Shown one piece after another: positions 45,195 to 57,251 of a stretch of 64,000 nucleotides of DNA. The translations under genes were made by a program, and so were the position numbers. Origin of the DNA: Orychophragmus violaceus (Eukaryota; Streptophyta; Magnoliopsida; Brassicales; Brassicaceae); NCBI GenBank assembly GCA_030180135.1, contig CM058237.1:39639126-39703125 (forward strand). The letters run 5' to 3'. Position 1 is the first letter of the stretch, and every line of letters starts with the position of its first letter. Under the pieces are notes generated by a model. The model was not told where the DNA came from. It worked only from the letters and a program-made list of their open reading frames with translations, and ran no database searches.

Positions 45195-46378
45195 TGATAT
45201 ATCATGGTTTTTACCTGTTTTAAGCCATGATATAAGTGTGTTTTAGAGTCTTTTGTCGTGTCTTTAGAGTCATTTCAGGTGTTTATTAGGTACATGCACA
45301 TTTGGAGAATTATTGGATATAATGGAGCATTTTGGGCAAGTTTTGGAGCTTAAGCCGAGAGATCTAATTTCACCAAGTCTGGACGACCAATGCATCGATC
45401 GATGCATCATTGGCATCGATCGACACACCTCTGCGCCAGCACGTTAATGAAGACTTTGGAGATTTGCAGTTTTGCCCCAGAAAGTTCCAGCATTTGCAAA
45501 AAGACCCCAAGCGTGATAAAGACTTTATAATTAGGTTTTTGGTGTTTTGTTATAAAAACGCATTCATACTATTAGCTTTTTAGAGAGAGAGACCGAGAGG
45601 CTGATCGTTCTTGTACTCCTGAGAGAAGATTTTGAACCTCTTTTACTCTTACTCTTTTGATTTTATGATATCTATTTATTCATTGATTTGTGTTCCATTG
45701 ATCATGTCTGAGTAGATTCATAGTTAGGTTTAGGGATTCTCGTTAGGGTTTTCATGACTTGTTAGATTAATTTATCAGTTAAGGAATTCATATCTTATTT
45801 TTTTCTTCAACCTGAATTGTGCTTAATACTAGTTTCTAACCTGATCACTTAGAATCTAGACCTTAGGTTATTAAATTGACACGAAAGTGTGGTTTAGAAT
45901 CTGAACTATTTAGGTTGAGCAATTTAATTATTTGCAAAGAAAATTGGTTTAATTGAATTATGAACAAATCAAACTTGCACTTAAGGCTAGTTTAATCTGT
46001 TAGGAATTGTAAAGAAATTTGGGTTTCTGCTAATTAGACTTAGAGAATTCTCGCAACGAAAGTTGGTTAGTTCTATATCTGTGTTTGAGTTCTAGAACAA
46101 AGCTTTATTTGATCCTGACTGATAGTTAATCTGCTTGTCTGATTACCTGAGAACTCCCTAGACTTGACGCTTTTAGTATTTGCTTACAAAACCACTCTTG
46201 CTACTGATTTTCTTCCTGCTTAGTTATTTATTTTCTGACTAGTCTCACCTAGCTTAACTTGACATTCTATAATCTAGCGTAAGAATCTAGAGTCTCTGTG
46301 GATTCGATACCCTATATACTACTAGTCACGTATGTGCACTTGTAGTGTAGATCTAGGGATTAAAACCTGATCGTATCA
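45195..46378 (+). repeat. Athila-A 3' LTR
   Basis: TGATATATCATGG to GATCGTATCA. It has a TATA-like TATAAAA at 45551-45557 and an intact palindrome pair at about 45391-45425. Same length as the 5' LTR although a short GA indel and other small changes are present. Confidence 0.95.
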
Positions 46379-46383
46379 ATAAT

Positions 46384-46941
46384 CGATAAATTAGTAAATA
46401 AACAGTCGTCAAATATTCCCCATATATTAAGACTACGTTGTGACTATATAAGGCGGTCACGTAACAGTCGCCACATAGTGGCGAGATCATTACCATAATC
46501 GTATGTGGATGTTCAGATTAGTCGCAGAATAATAGTTACAATGATCGTTACCCAGTTGCTTTATAGTGGCTAATATTTACGACTAATTTCTGATTATACT
46601 ATACACTCACATAATAATCGCCCAGTAGTCACCTAGTTTAACGACTATTTGATGACAACATTTCTCCGACCGCATCTGGACTCCCTCTATAGTCACGCAA
46701 TTGTCGCTATCGTAGTCGCAAATTAGTCCCAATATCTTCCGACAACACTAGGTCTATTTTCCGATTACCTAGGTTAGTCGTATAAATAGTCGTAACTCGC
46801 CGACTAATAATACAACTATGCGATTTATCAACTATGAATTTACAACTACCATATTTAGTCGTAAACTAGTCGTAAAACCGCGATTAATGACTATTCTGCG
46901 ATTAAAAGTATAGTCACAAAAAATGATGTTTTCTTGTAGTG
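46384..46941. repeat. Inner CACTA right-arm subterminal and terminal repeats, part 2
   Basis: Dense TAGTCG/CGACTA motifs in both orientations, ending TTTTCTTGTAGTG at 46941. Confidence 0.85.
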
Positions 46942-47037
46942 AGCTGGTCTCGTCGCTCCTGGAGGAAGACGAGTTTGAGTTTGAATTCTTCTTCGGGCTG
47001 TGGATGTTCCTAAAGAAGTAGCGCTTGGTTGAGACAT
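46942..47037 (-). pseudogene. First coding exon of the outer CACTA TNPA-like gene, 5' part
   Basis: Minus-strand ATG at 47037 directly follows an acceptor-like TGCATGCAG. The exon encodes 32 codons beginning MSQPSATSLGTSTARRR and ending ATRPA at the inner CACTA border. The exon would continue at 22897-22803 with a donor at its end. 96 bp lies on this side and the target duplication is 3 bp, so removing the inner CACTA and one triplet leaves the frame open. Ser/Thr/Arg-rich N-termini are common in Transposase_24 proteins. The exon is defined by frame continuity and splice-like sites. Confidence 0.6.
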
Positions 47038-47214
47038 CTGCATGCAAGAAGAGACAAGAATATGAGTGAGTAATGAAAGGTATAAATCTGCATGCAAGAG
47101 ATTGAGGTTAATCGGAACAGAAGATAGGAGAATTGGAGAACGAAGTGGCGGTGAAGCAAAAAGAAGATAGGGATAATCTGCATGCAAATTAAATCGAACG
47201 TTAATTGAAAACAC

Positions 47215-48100
47215 ACTGTGAATAGAAGGAGTTTGTGTGAAGATCGACGGCGAGTGAGAGTAGATTGGAGATCGAAGAAAAATATTAAGGTTTCTTCATG
47301 AAGAACAGAAACAAAAGATGAAAGAAGAAAGAGAGGGCTAAGAGAGATACTGGTAGGAGAAGGAAGAAGAAAGAGGAGATGGAGAAACGGAAGAACACAT
47401 AAGATCGATCGAAGAGAAGAGAAGAGAGGAGGAGAATCGATAGAGAAAAGGAAGAAGATGGGACTATGGAAATGATTAGGGTTTTTCGGTTCTAAGGCAT
47501 AAAGACCGAACTATCAAATTGGACTGCGTAAATTGGGTGCCTAAGGCAATTGTAAGCCCAAATTTTTACCGCGAAAATGAGATTAGCTTAGCCACAAACA
47601 AACCGTGTCTATTCGTGGCTAAACGAAACAAATTAAACCGCTATGGACCAATTAGTAGACGCGAATTGAATAATGGCCCAAAACAATATTAGGCGCGAAA
47701 AAATCTGTGTTTAGAAAACAGACCGCGAACCCAAAATTTGGTTATTTTTTATATACCCTCAGATTATTTGTAGCAATTTGTGGCTAACTATGTATTTAAT
47801 TTTTTAAAACCTATGAAATAGCGGTTTATTTTATACTTAGTAAATATAAGATAAAATTAATGTCATACTGAAAAATATAAAAATGTTAATTTCATATTAA
47901 TATATATAACAAAATAATTATATATAGTATATAATATATATATATATATATATATATTAAACAAGTTAATTTTTATTAAAAAGTTAATTAGAATAACAAC
48001 AATATTATTTAGTTTGATAAATTGGAATCATAGAAGTTATGAATATTATTTTTATAAAACATCACAACATACAACAATATTAATCCGAATGTGAATATGA
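47215..48100. other. Outer CACTA intergenic region with an internal motif cluster and AT-rich DNA
   Basis: 47220-47470 is purine-rich (CT-rich leader on the minus strand, probably of the TNPA-like gene). 47585-47800 holds several TAGCCACAAA/CGTGGCTA motifs like those of the element's ends. 47840-48060 is AT-rich with an (AT)n run at about 47937-47958. No gene. Confidence 0.5.
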
Positions 48101-51100
48101 ATCCGAATATTCACTATACTAATCTTATAAATCATCTTCAGAAACATATTCATCAGTTGCATTGATCATCGGTGTGGCATCATAATTTGTGGCATCTTGG
48201 ATCACATGTGCTTCCACGCGGATGTTATATGTAGATGGTATCTCATTGTCGAGTAAGTCCTTTTGCAATGAAATTTGAGAAACTTATTGAGCTTCACAAA
48301 GTCCTCTTGGCATTACCTTTGTTGTTGCCTACCATTCTTCTCTCGTTGATCGTAATCTCGGGTAAGGAATATAACATACTTGATCATATTGCTTCGGTAA
48401 TCTGAACGGATTGTACTTATTGTAATGCATCTGTGGACAAACATCAACAATACCTAGCATATGTCTTTGTATTCCTCGACTGTCATTGAACCACTGACAC
48501 TTGAAAATAATGGATTTTAGCCCAACAACACTGTGATACTTTATCATGAATATCTCATCAATCAATCCAAAATATTCGGTCTCGGTAGAACCATGAACAA
48601 AAACACCATAGTTCATTGTCTTCTTGTTTTTTTCCATGGTTTTGTGTATGATAATGAAATCCCCTCGACTAATACATTGGCCATGATGTGAATCGATGCA
48701 TTAGACTTTGTAAAAATTCTAGTATCTACAATGGAAATTCATATGATTTGATGGCATCATTGATATGCATATTTATATAAAATGAGATAACTTATTTCTA
48801 TAAAATAAGTTTATTTAAATTTTTGTACTTATATAATTTTTACACCATGTAGTAAATTTTTATCTTCTGCTCTCGTCATTGCATCATAAGTTATGTATGG
48901 GTTATCTGCAGTCATTTTTTATTAACCATCGTGCAAAAACATTAATTAGTAAACTAATACACCTAAGCATATTAATAATTACTAAAAATGGGTTTACCTC
49001 TCGCACGGTTCAAACGTTTCACAATTCAGTAGTAAAAATGTCTAAAGCACATTGTAATTTTCATCATTTTACCATGTATTTGTTGATTTGCCACTGATTC
49101 TTCCCATTTGCTCGAACATGATCGGAACATCGGGATGATTGTAGGTGAGACTTCTTCAGAGTCTAAAACTTATGGGGGTGCAACATAATTGGCTGTCCTA
49201 TAAGAAATCTCTTTGTTCACACTCTGAGCTACTTTCGATCCTCCTATTTTGGCTTTGTTTTTAACATTTTTCTTCAAGTGATACATGTACCGCTCAAAAT
49301 GATACATTCACCTATATTGGACCGGATCGCTTAAAGCAGCTTCATCTGGAAGATGCACATGTAGATGTTCCATCACATCAAAGAACGTCGGTGTAAAGAT
49401 TTTTTAGAGATTGTAAAGCCTCACTGAAATTTTTTCTTTCAATATGGAAACATCATCGGTCCTGAAGATTTTCGTAGAAATATTTCAGAAAATAGTGCGA
49501 TACTGCATAAATTTTTTTAAAACAAAATAATTAACAAGTAATAGCACATATTACTATTAATTAATAAAGATTTAATATTTGATATGGTCGTATGAACAGC
49601 TCCCAGAAGTAGTTCTGTAAATGCAATTGGGTGAAGTTGTTGCATGATGACATGACAATCATGTCTTTTTAGACATGATATCTTTCCACTCGCCACACTA
49701 AAAAATATGAAAACTTTGATACATACCCATCTGGAAATTTGATCTATGTCTTAAGCCATATAAGAATCTTCTCTTTCCTGCTCTTTGACAATCTAGAGAT
49801 TGGAATAGTCACATTTCCATCTCGGGTAAACTCTAAATTTAGTTTTCTGCAAAACGACATGAGGTCCAACCTTGATTTTATGATATCCTTTCTCTTCCCA
49901 GGAACATTTAGCACCATATTAATTAGATTGTCGAAGAATTTTTTCCGATATGCATGAAATCGAGGTTGTGCTGAAAATTAGATCATCCCAATACGGCAAC
50001 TCCCAAAAGATACTCTTTTCACCCAATTGTGTTCGACACCATATGCATCAATTATTTGAGAAGTATTATCATGTCATTTGCCTCCATAATTAACCATTTT
50101 ATGCAGACCTTGTATGTTGTTGATCCTTTCATGTAAAATTGTCTCACCTTTTAACAATCGTGGTGGATTATCGTGAACAGCTTTGTTCCTCATGACTATT
50201 CAAACATTTTGTCTGTAAGGATGATTTTCTGGAAAAAAAAATTATGTGAAAATCAAACAAACTATGCTTTCTTCCATTTGGAAACCAAAACGATTTGTCT
50301 CATCCATACAAGTCACCACACCATCACTCCATAGGCTTTTTTACTCTTCAACTAGCGGTTGCAGAAAAATATCCAAGCTCTTCGTGAGATACTTTTGCCT
50401 GGAACTAATATAGAGAGGAAAAATTTACCCTTTTCATGCACATTTGGGGGGGGGGGGTAAATTTTACGGTGTTACTATGACTGGCATACCGAATATGACT
50501 GGCCGTTCACAACAATTGGATTAAATCCATCAGTTGATAAACATTGTGACTCTCAGAAACAAGTACAGGATATACCGCATTAAAATGCATCATGCTCTTC
50601 CAACTGACGGATGATGCATTTCTTCTTTAGGAAAAACATATTCAGCATGCCATCTCATTTGTGAAGTGGTCGTATTTGATTGGTACAATATCTTCAAACG
50701 GTCGACAATTTGAAAATAGAACATCCTTTTCTTTGCTATCTTCTTTCCCTATCGACCAACATTTAGTCATGTCGATCTTTTGCACAAAACTGACATTGTA
50801 ACAAATCACGATCCATGCCCTTCTGGAAAATCATGCAATTGTCCTCGCACACATTAATCTTATGACATGTCAATTGAAGAGACCTTGTCAACTTCTTCGT
50901 CATGTAGTATGATTTAGGAGAATTGTTAGGAGATGGTAAAACAATTTTGAAGGTCTGAGCAATAGCGTCTAGGCATTCCTCCCGGATATTGTAATTGCTC
51001 TTCAACTTCAATACCTTGGAAGAAAAAATTTAGAAATTCCATCGCACACCAGTGATAAATACAAAAATACAAAAATACAAAATAATTCTAAATACAAGAA

Positions 51101-51690
51101 AATTATGTCATGTTCTAAATATATATATATATATATATATAATTGTAATAGCTCTTTCAGTTCACTACGTTCGAGGTAAGATACATTTGAGAAATTCCAT
51201 CAGCACACCCATCATACAACTGTTGATTTTTAGATTCTAACGTTTCGAAAATGGCATCATGATTTTCCGCGTATATTGGTTCTTGGAAATTCTCGGCATC
51301 GTCAGGTATGCTGAAACAGGCTGAAATCTTCAATGAGATCTTGTACTTGATCGATCGAAACTTGGGTATTTGGATAACCACTCCAGACTTCTTGTTATGT
51401 AGCATGATGACTTGTTGATGCTTCTCCGTCATATTGAAAAATTTCTCCGTGAAACGTCCACACATAGTAATTTTGCGTAAAACCTTTCTTCATCAGGTGA
51501 ATTGTCATGAAAAAGAAATGAAAAGATTTTCTCCCTCAATAAACTTCTCAGAAACACTATGATCAGAATGTTTTAAACATTTGAACATCCACTCCCGTGA
51601 ATTAGAAAAATCTGGCATTGCGAGAAAAATTTGTTGTCCAAAATGAAAGCATTTGTTCGTAATTTATAACATCACCACATCCGCGTATAG
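48100..51690 (-). pseudogene. TNPD-like transposase gene of the outer CACTA
   Basis: Minus-strand domains appear in the order known for CACTA TNPD proteins. Transpos_assoc (about 51625-51390) has SREWMFKCLKHSDHSVSEKF and, in another frame, GFTQNYYVWTFHGEIF. Next is LYDGC with YLTSNVV (about 51240-51160). The tnp2 region (about 51011-50500) has LPSPNNSPKSYYMTKKLTRS, then KINVCEDNCMIFQKG and a C-x-x-C pair. A DUF4218-like block (about 49355-49195) has FERYMYHLKKNVKNKAKIGG. DUF4216 (48637-48329) has EYFGLIDEIFMIKYH and SIIFKCQWFND. TNPD is the catalytic transposase that cuts CACTA termini in the nucleus. Many frameshifts and stops separate the blocks, and the tnp2 catalytic centre is not readable, so it is dead. 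Confidence 0.85.
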
Positions 51691-52522
51691 CCACAAATCA
51701 GTTCGAGACTATAGAGAATATATTCTTTAACTACACATCAATCATGAGAGAAACCACACCATCATGGTGAAAGCTGAAATCATATGTTTTTACTGTGCTT
51801 AGCTACAGATAATCGCGAAAATGTTTGTGGCTATCAAATTAGCTACGAATAGACACACATATTTTTGTGGCTATTCGCAATAGCTACGAATAGCCACGAA
51901 ACTGTTTGTGGCTCCACCGAATAATGGATTTGACAACTCCGAATGCTTGATTGACCTGATGGCAATATCGAATATATGTTCTGTAATGAAAACAATTTGA
52001 TTGGACATTTCCAATAAACTATTTAATCCGTGAAACTTGGAAATGATAAAGGTTATCCACGGATAGCCACGAATGATATGAGGCCAAATAATAACATTTT
52101 TGCTACAGATAGCAACGAAACATTTCGTGGCTTTATCTGCAAATAGCCAGGAAACATTGTCCTGGCTAGGTTTCCACGATTACTTTCGTTGCTAATCGTA
52201 GATAAAATCTTCTACGACTAATTTGTGGCTCTTCGGGGCTAATGTGCTACAAATATCCACGAGTTTATTTTGTGTCTATTTTTGTACGTCATAGTTTCCT
52301 GACTGATCGTGGTTAATTTTAGCCACAAAGGTTTTGTTGCTATTTTGCTTCGAATAGCCACAATACAACCTTCGTGGCTATTTAGCCACGAATACCAATA
52401 AATTAGCCATGAAATGTGATTTTCTGGATTCGTAGCTTATTCATGGAAATTCTTGTCACATAAAATTTAGCAACGAACCCGTCGTGAATAATTCGTGGCT
52501 ATATCGCAGATTTCTTGTCGTG
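51670..52522. repeat. Outer CACTA right subterminal and terminal repeats
   Basis: More than 15 copies of TAGCCACGAA/TTCGTGGCTA-type motifs, ending TTTCTTGTCGTG. The array is longer than the left one (about 850 versus 550 bp). Confidence 0.8.
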
Positions 52523-53305
52523 GATGGACGTTGGCTCTAAAGGATATGAGTTTCGATTTGTTCCTGATGGGTGTCGATCAACCCTAAGGGAGTGTCAATC
52601 GACACTTCTTTGTTACACCAATTCTTTATTCATTTCTGTTTCAAGCTTGCTCGATTTTTCTCGGTCAAAACTTGAGCTTTCGGGGATTTTAGGTGTTGAA
52701 GGAAACCACTGGTCGACATTGATTCTAATCTTTTTTTTTTGTCGACCAAACTCGATTTTGGTCCGTCAGAATTCAAAATTTCAAGATTTATGCATTGGTT
52801 TCAACCAAAACATATGATGCGTGTCAATCGACACCTATTCTGCACATTAAAATCGTGGCAATTAACAACTTCGTCAAAACCAAAGAACTCATATGCACTT
52901 ATACCCCTTATTGGAACTAAAATACCTTCTTTACCACTTTGCAAAGTGATGGAATTGACATATTGCTTCTAGCTCATATCAGTTATTCCTAGAAGAGATC
53001 CTTCTTGACATATTGCCTTTGGTTCTACTTTTGCAGCAAACTTGATAGATTTATTCCAAAACAAAAATTTGTGGATAGAATCCAACTTAGCATTTACCTC
53101 AGCCAATCGGACTTCCCTCAATGCTTCCATCTTGTTTTTTCCTCTCATAATCAGCATTCTTGGTAATGTTACTAGAAGCCAAATTTTCAATCAAATTGTA
53201 AGCATCTTTCGGATACCTGGTGTTGAAGTTTGCACTTCTTGCATTTCTTTGCGAACTTAATGCAATTTGGTACCATGGTTGGCCAGTAGTGTCCGAGATT
53301 CTCAT
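52523..53305 (-). pseudogene. Athila-B Gag remnant, right side of the outer CACTA
   Basis: Minus-strand frames 53305-53099 and 53190-52969 match the middle of Athila-A Gag: PWYQIALSSQRNARSANFNT, DAYNLIENLASSNITKNADY, then VNAKLDSIHKFLFW and KFAAKVE. Closer to the CACTA border (52523-52600) are palindrome copies as in other Athila linkers. The N-terminal half of Gag is missing, as the sequence changes at about 53305 to a Tat-type remnant. The orientation and order relative to 18250-19963 fit one element split by the CACTA. Confidence 0.75.
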
Positions 53306-54100
53306 TTTTTTGTTCCAGAGTTCGGGTATCTCAAGTTATTTCCACCCGCACTTTTGTAGGTTTCCTGAATTACAAGTTTTATTTCTTCTCCAACGATGCT
53401 CACGAGCAGGAGTCCTGACACACTCCAAAAAGACAGATTGATATCAAGGTGAGTATAGCGTACTGCCCTAATATTGATATGTTGATCTACCCATTGGTCC
53501 AAAGGCACCTACCCATGTTTGATGTAGCCTAGGAATCCGGCCCTCCAATCAACATGGAGAGGCTCTTTATCTGATAGCTTTTCATATCCTACCTCGGCTG
53601 GTTCATCAACGTCCTTGGCCCTTTTTTGGGATCATATGGCTCATTTTTTGACATGGAATATTTGTCGTTTGCAGGGGTTGGAGGTCAAGGTGAGTGCGGC
53701 TAGTGCGATTGTTGAGGTCTTCTCTCCTCATAGAATCTTGGTTAGGGTCAAACGGTTGAATTCCTTAGCCATAGTCTAGATAAATTTTATGTATACATCC
53801 ACCATTTCATTTCTTGTATCGTGGTCACCACTGAATTGTATTATCACAAGTTGTGAATCGCATAACGCATTGATCCCCTCTACCCTGAGTGATATTGCAA
53901 GGTGCAGCCCCATAATAAATTCCTCATACCCATCCACATGTTCGAAGCTGGGAACCCGATCCAAAACGATGGTACCAGAATTTCACATGTGGGCACCTTT
54001 AGTCAGATTCCTACTCTTAATATATGCCGAGAAGACGATCCATCCACATTCATCATCCACTTCTTCACCGGTTTCTCGTCGACTATGAGCTCTAGGGGGA
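53306..54100 (-). pseudogene. Tat-lineage Gypsy remnant: second RNase H (aRNH) and integrase linker
   Basis: On the minus strand about 54060-53770 encodes KGAHM, an in-frame TGA, and then SFEHVDGYEEFIMGLHLAIS, VEGINALCDSQLVIIQFSGD and RNEMVDVYIKFI, the archaeal-type RNase H that Tat/Ogre elements carry after their normal RNase H. Further on, 53600-53460 reads LHVDWRAGFLGYIKHG, a stop, VPLDQWVDQHINIRAVRYTH, the conserved DWR linker before Tat integrase. This domain is absent from Athila, so a different element has been joined to the Athila-B gag here. RT and integrase are missing. Confidence 0.75.
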
Positions 54101-54169
54101 GTTCAATGAGGAATTCAACTAATACTTGTGATGTGATGCTAGTTCGATTTCAACACTTGATGCACCCCT

Positions 54170-54831
54170 TTTTGTTCATCGATTTTGAATTTGAAAGTTT
54201 TAAAACCTCGAGTATGCAAATGCACATATGTGTGAAGTTGTATTTAGGGTATCATTCCACAGAGAAGCAACTTATATCTGAAAGTCAATAAAGCTTAGAG
54301 GAGAGCAAAGACATAGACAAATTGTTTGAATGTCAAGTAATCTAATATAAATAGCACAAAGTTCAAAATGAAAATTCAAAGACTACACACATAATCTCTT
54401 CAACTCGATATAAACGGACTAAAACTCTAAATAAGAATTTTATAAAGTAAATTTTATGGTTTTTGGTGTGTGTTACAAGGATAGAGGTTCTACCCTTATA
54501 TAGTAATCATAAACTCTCAAAATTCTAAAACTATCGAGGTTGGAGAAGTAAAAATATGGAGAAGGGCTAAAGTTCGAAGAACGGCCAAAATGTGCCAAAA
54601 CTAAGTCAGCCAAATTTTGAGGAGGTCAGGTGTGGCTGGGTCGTAGTCGTGGCTGGGTTGCGGCTAGAAGGCTTGGTGGCAGGCTTTGACTTCTCTTGGT
54701 CTTGTCTTATGCTTCTGCTTCCTTGAGATTGAACCGTTGGAACTTTTTCAAGTCAAGTGGAGAATGAAGTTGGCAGATCTCTCTATCTCTAGTACAAATT
54801 TGAGGATAATAAAACGGTGAGATGGCATCAT
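54170..54831 (-). repeat. LTR-like block (Athila/Tat group), minus strand
   Basis: The minus strand has a TATA box (CTATATAAGGG, about 54500-54510) with a CTTGTAACACACACC leader. A terminal block, GGAATGATACCCTAAATACA followed by GAGGTTTTAAAAC, resembles the last 80 bp of the Athila LTRs. The ends are uncertain. It may be the 5' LTR of the Tat-type remnant or of Athila-B. Confidence 0.45.
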
Positions 54832-55967
54832 TGATGCTGAACTTCAGGCATGTTAAAGTTTAATCCCTAATTCTCAACTGCAAGTGTCCATCAAAGTTGT
54901 CGAAGTACTAATGGTATCGAACAGAGAACCTCAGATTACCAGTAAACAATTTGTTTTCACTTAAGCATAGAAAATGGAAGAAAGCAGTTAAATAATGCCA
55001 GCAAATTAAAGTTTAGAGTCGATGGAATAAGGCATCAGACTTAGGGAAGTTCTCAGGAAATCACACAAAGAAAGGCATAAGTCAATTAGAGTTCAGATTA
55101 AATGCACGTACAATAACTCAAAACACAAATGTATTACAATTCAAATCTCGTTGAAATTATTAACTATGTCTAGAAACCTAGAAATCCAAATCTCTTTGCG
55201 ATATGTTCAAATTCTCTCGTTCACAATTTCCCTAAACCAAATATCTTTGGAATTAGAGAAATTGTTCCTTCTAGGTTCTTTTCAGATTATTAACCACACT
55301 CTCGTGTCAATCAATCAACCTAAGATCTAAGTTCTGGGTGATCAATCTAGAATAAGGTTTAGAAACAACTTAAATGATGAAATACATAGATGGTGAATCC
55401 TAATTAACCAGATAACCTAACAAAGCGTAAAATCCCTAACGAAAATCTCTAAATCTAATAAGTGAAACTACTCAGACATATTGATAATTAAACAACACAT
55501 GATGAATAGAAAACCAATGAGATTTAATAGATAAATAAAGGGGTTCAAATCTTCTCTCACAGAGTACATAATAGAAGATCAGCACCAAGCTCTCAAAATC
55601 TCTCAATCTCCAAAAGCAAGAACAAATATAGATAGAAAACTGTACTCAACCTAACTAATCGTCTAAACACGTTTAAGGACTTAATTATAAATAATGAAAC
55701 TTTTGGGCACTTTTGCAATTCTTCAAAAGATCTCTTAAACTCGCGAGGAAGCCTTGGTTCTGGGTCGGTGTCGACCGACACCAATGTCATCTTACGGTTC
55801 TAACTTCAACTTCCAGTAACTTGCTCCAAAATAGCTCCAAAATTCCCAACTTAGCTCCACTCACGTGCAAACCTGTAAAGAACTCAATAGACAAGAAAAA
55901 CCAGGTAAAAGACTATATATACAAACATATATCACAGTCAAAAACACGGAAAAACCATGATATATCA
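54832..55967 (-). repeat. Athila-C 3' LTR (1136 bp)
   Basis: The right end TGATATATCA at 55958-55967 is the LTR start on the minus strand. The left end near 54832 is placed by alignment with the last bases of the Athila-A LTR. It contains a perfect palindrome, GGTGTCGACCGACACC (allowing the central pair), at 55767-55782. Confidence 0.8.
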
Positions 55968-57250
55968 ACACCCTTAGACTTAGCTTTTGCTTGCCCTAAG
56001 GAAAACATAAAACCAAAATCAGTGAAAGATGTTTGAAAAAAACAGAAACTCATTTCATCATAAGAACATCACATTCACTTTAGTAAGCCACATGAAAACG
56101 AACCTGCATAAATCGAGACAACAATGTACTTCCCCCTGACTTAGTAATTGTCCCAAGTAAATTCCACAATCATGATGAGAAATCCAAATTCACCATATTG
56201 ACGTCTTTAAAAATTAATGAGGTCTCAACGAGGGAGTATCGATCAGAGGACACAAGGACTCTTACAGTCAGAACCTGATCACATAGAATGTCATACTTTA
56301 AGTACCATTCAGCAACTGATTTTTCCCCACTAGGTAACTTTTATTATCAGCTGCTTTTCCCTTTTTATTCAGAGTGTTTCTTTGGACATGTTTCCATGAA
56401 CCACAGGAGGTAACAAAGGTAACTGCCACTCTTGTGATCACATCGAAGCTACTAGCTTATCCCCAGATTATTCATTTTTATATAAGCTTGAAGGGAAGAG
56501 AAGGAAACCATACTCACACAGACTAGTCTTTCAGGACTGGAAGAGGAATTTGATCCAAAGTATACCAAGCCCAAAGATGAGAAAATTGAGTCAGGTTAGA
56601 AAAGTCAGTAATGGATCTTCTGAATATCAAAAAAGATATGGGTGCCTTGCTAGGTTGATAGGTATTGGGGTTTTCTAATATTCATAGATAGCTACAACTT
56701 CGTCCAATGGTCGGTTAGGGTCATGTGAATGCAATTGTTCCTCCAAAATCTATTTTGATACCAAATTTTTGACTCAATAAAACAATACAAAAAACTGACT
56801 GACTCTAAGAAAAATAAACATATCGTTAGTAACCACCTCCTCCACACTTAAACACTGGCCTCAGTGTTATTGAAGCTTGGGATCGGTTGAAATCTATAAG
56901 GAACATTGAGAAATTGAGTTGAAGATTTTGTACATGTGATTGGGAACAGTGTCGAACAAAACACAGCCTGGTTTTGGGCGACACAGGCTTAATTCGACAA
57001 TCTATTCAGCATGGGTGTCGGCTGAAACTAACATGGTGTCGAGCAACACCAGGTTCGTACAATTAAAACAAGCACATCAAACGTGCAATGTGCCTAAGTT
57101 AGTGGGTTTACACCCAAAATTGTTAGCTGTTAGCAACATTAGATCACTCAAATGCAAGATTAGAAGTAAAAATTCATAGCATAAACTCATAATTCTCATG
57201 TTTAAACCGAAAGGAATAGCAGACTGACTCAATAAAAGACATAAAAATGA
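55968..57250 (-). other. Athila-C 3' non-coding region
   Basis: Between the ORF-1-like gene and the LTR. It contains the internal polypurine tract (56833-56849), diverged palindromes near 56950-57050, and a decayed LTR-adjacent tract (CTAAGTCTAAGGGTGT on the minus strand, 55968-55983). No coding frame is supported. Confidence 0.7.
56833..56849 (-). other. Internal polypurine tract of Athila-C
   Basis: The minus strand reads AAGTGTGGAGGAGGTGG, one base different from the Athila-A internal tract, about 870 bp from the LTR. Confidence 0.65.
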
Positions 57251-57251
57251 C

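Larger units (their letters stand above)
29688..46378 (+). mobile_element. Athila-A, Ty3/Gypsy retrotransposon containing a Copia insertion
   Basis: Two LTRs of equal length (1184 bp) at 29688-30871 and 45195-46378 are flanked by a perfect ATAAT target duplication (29683-29687 and 46379-46383). A tRNA-Asp primer site, a single gag-pol reading frame with Athila-type Gag, CDLG protease, RT, RNase H and integrase, and a polypurine tract follow in canonical order. Subtracting the 6.9-kb Copia insertion gives about 9.8 kb. I counted about 22 substitutions in the first 480 bp of the LTR pair, fewer later, so insertion is not recent. Several stops make it non-autonomous now. Confidence 0.95.

Noticed and set aside
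29688..46378. Athila-A as an autonomous, active element
   Set aside because: Stops at 31198, 31381, 39810, 43145 and 43520, frameshifts near 40985 and 43635, and the Copia insertion rule it out.
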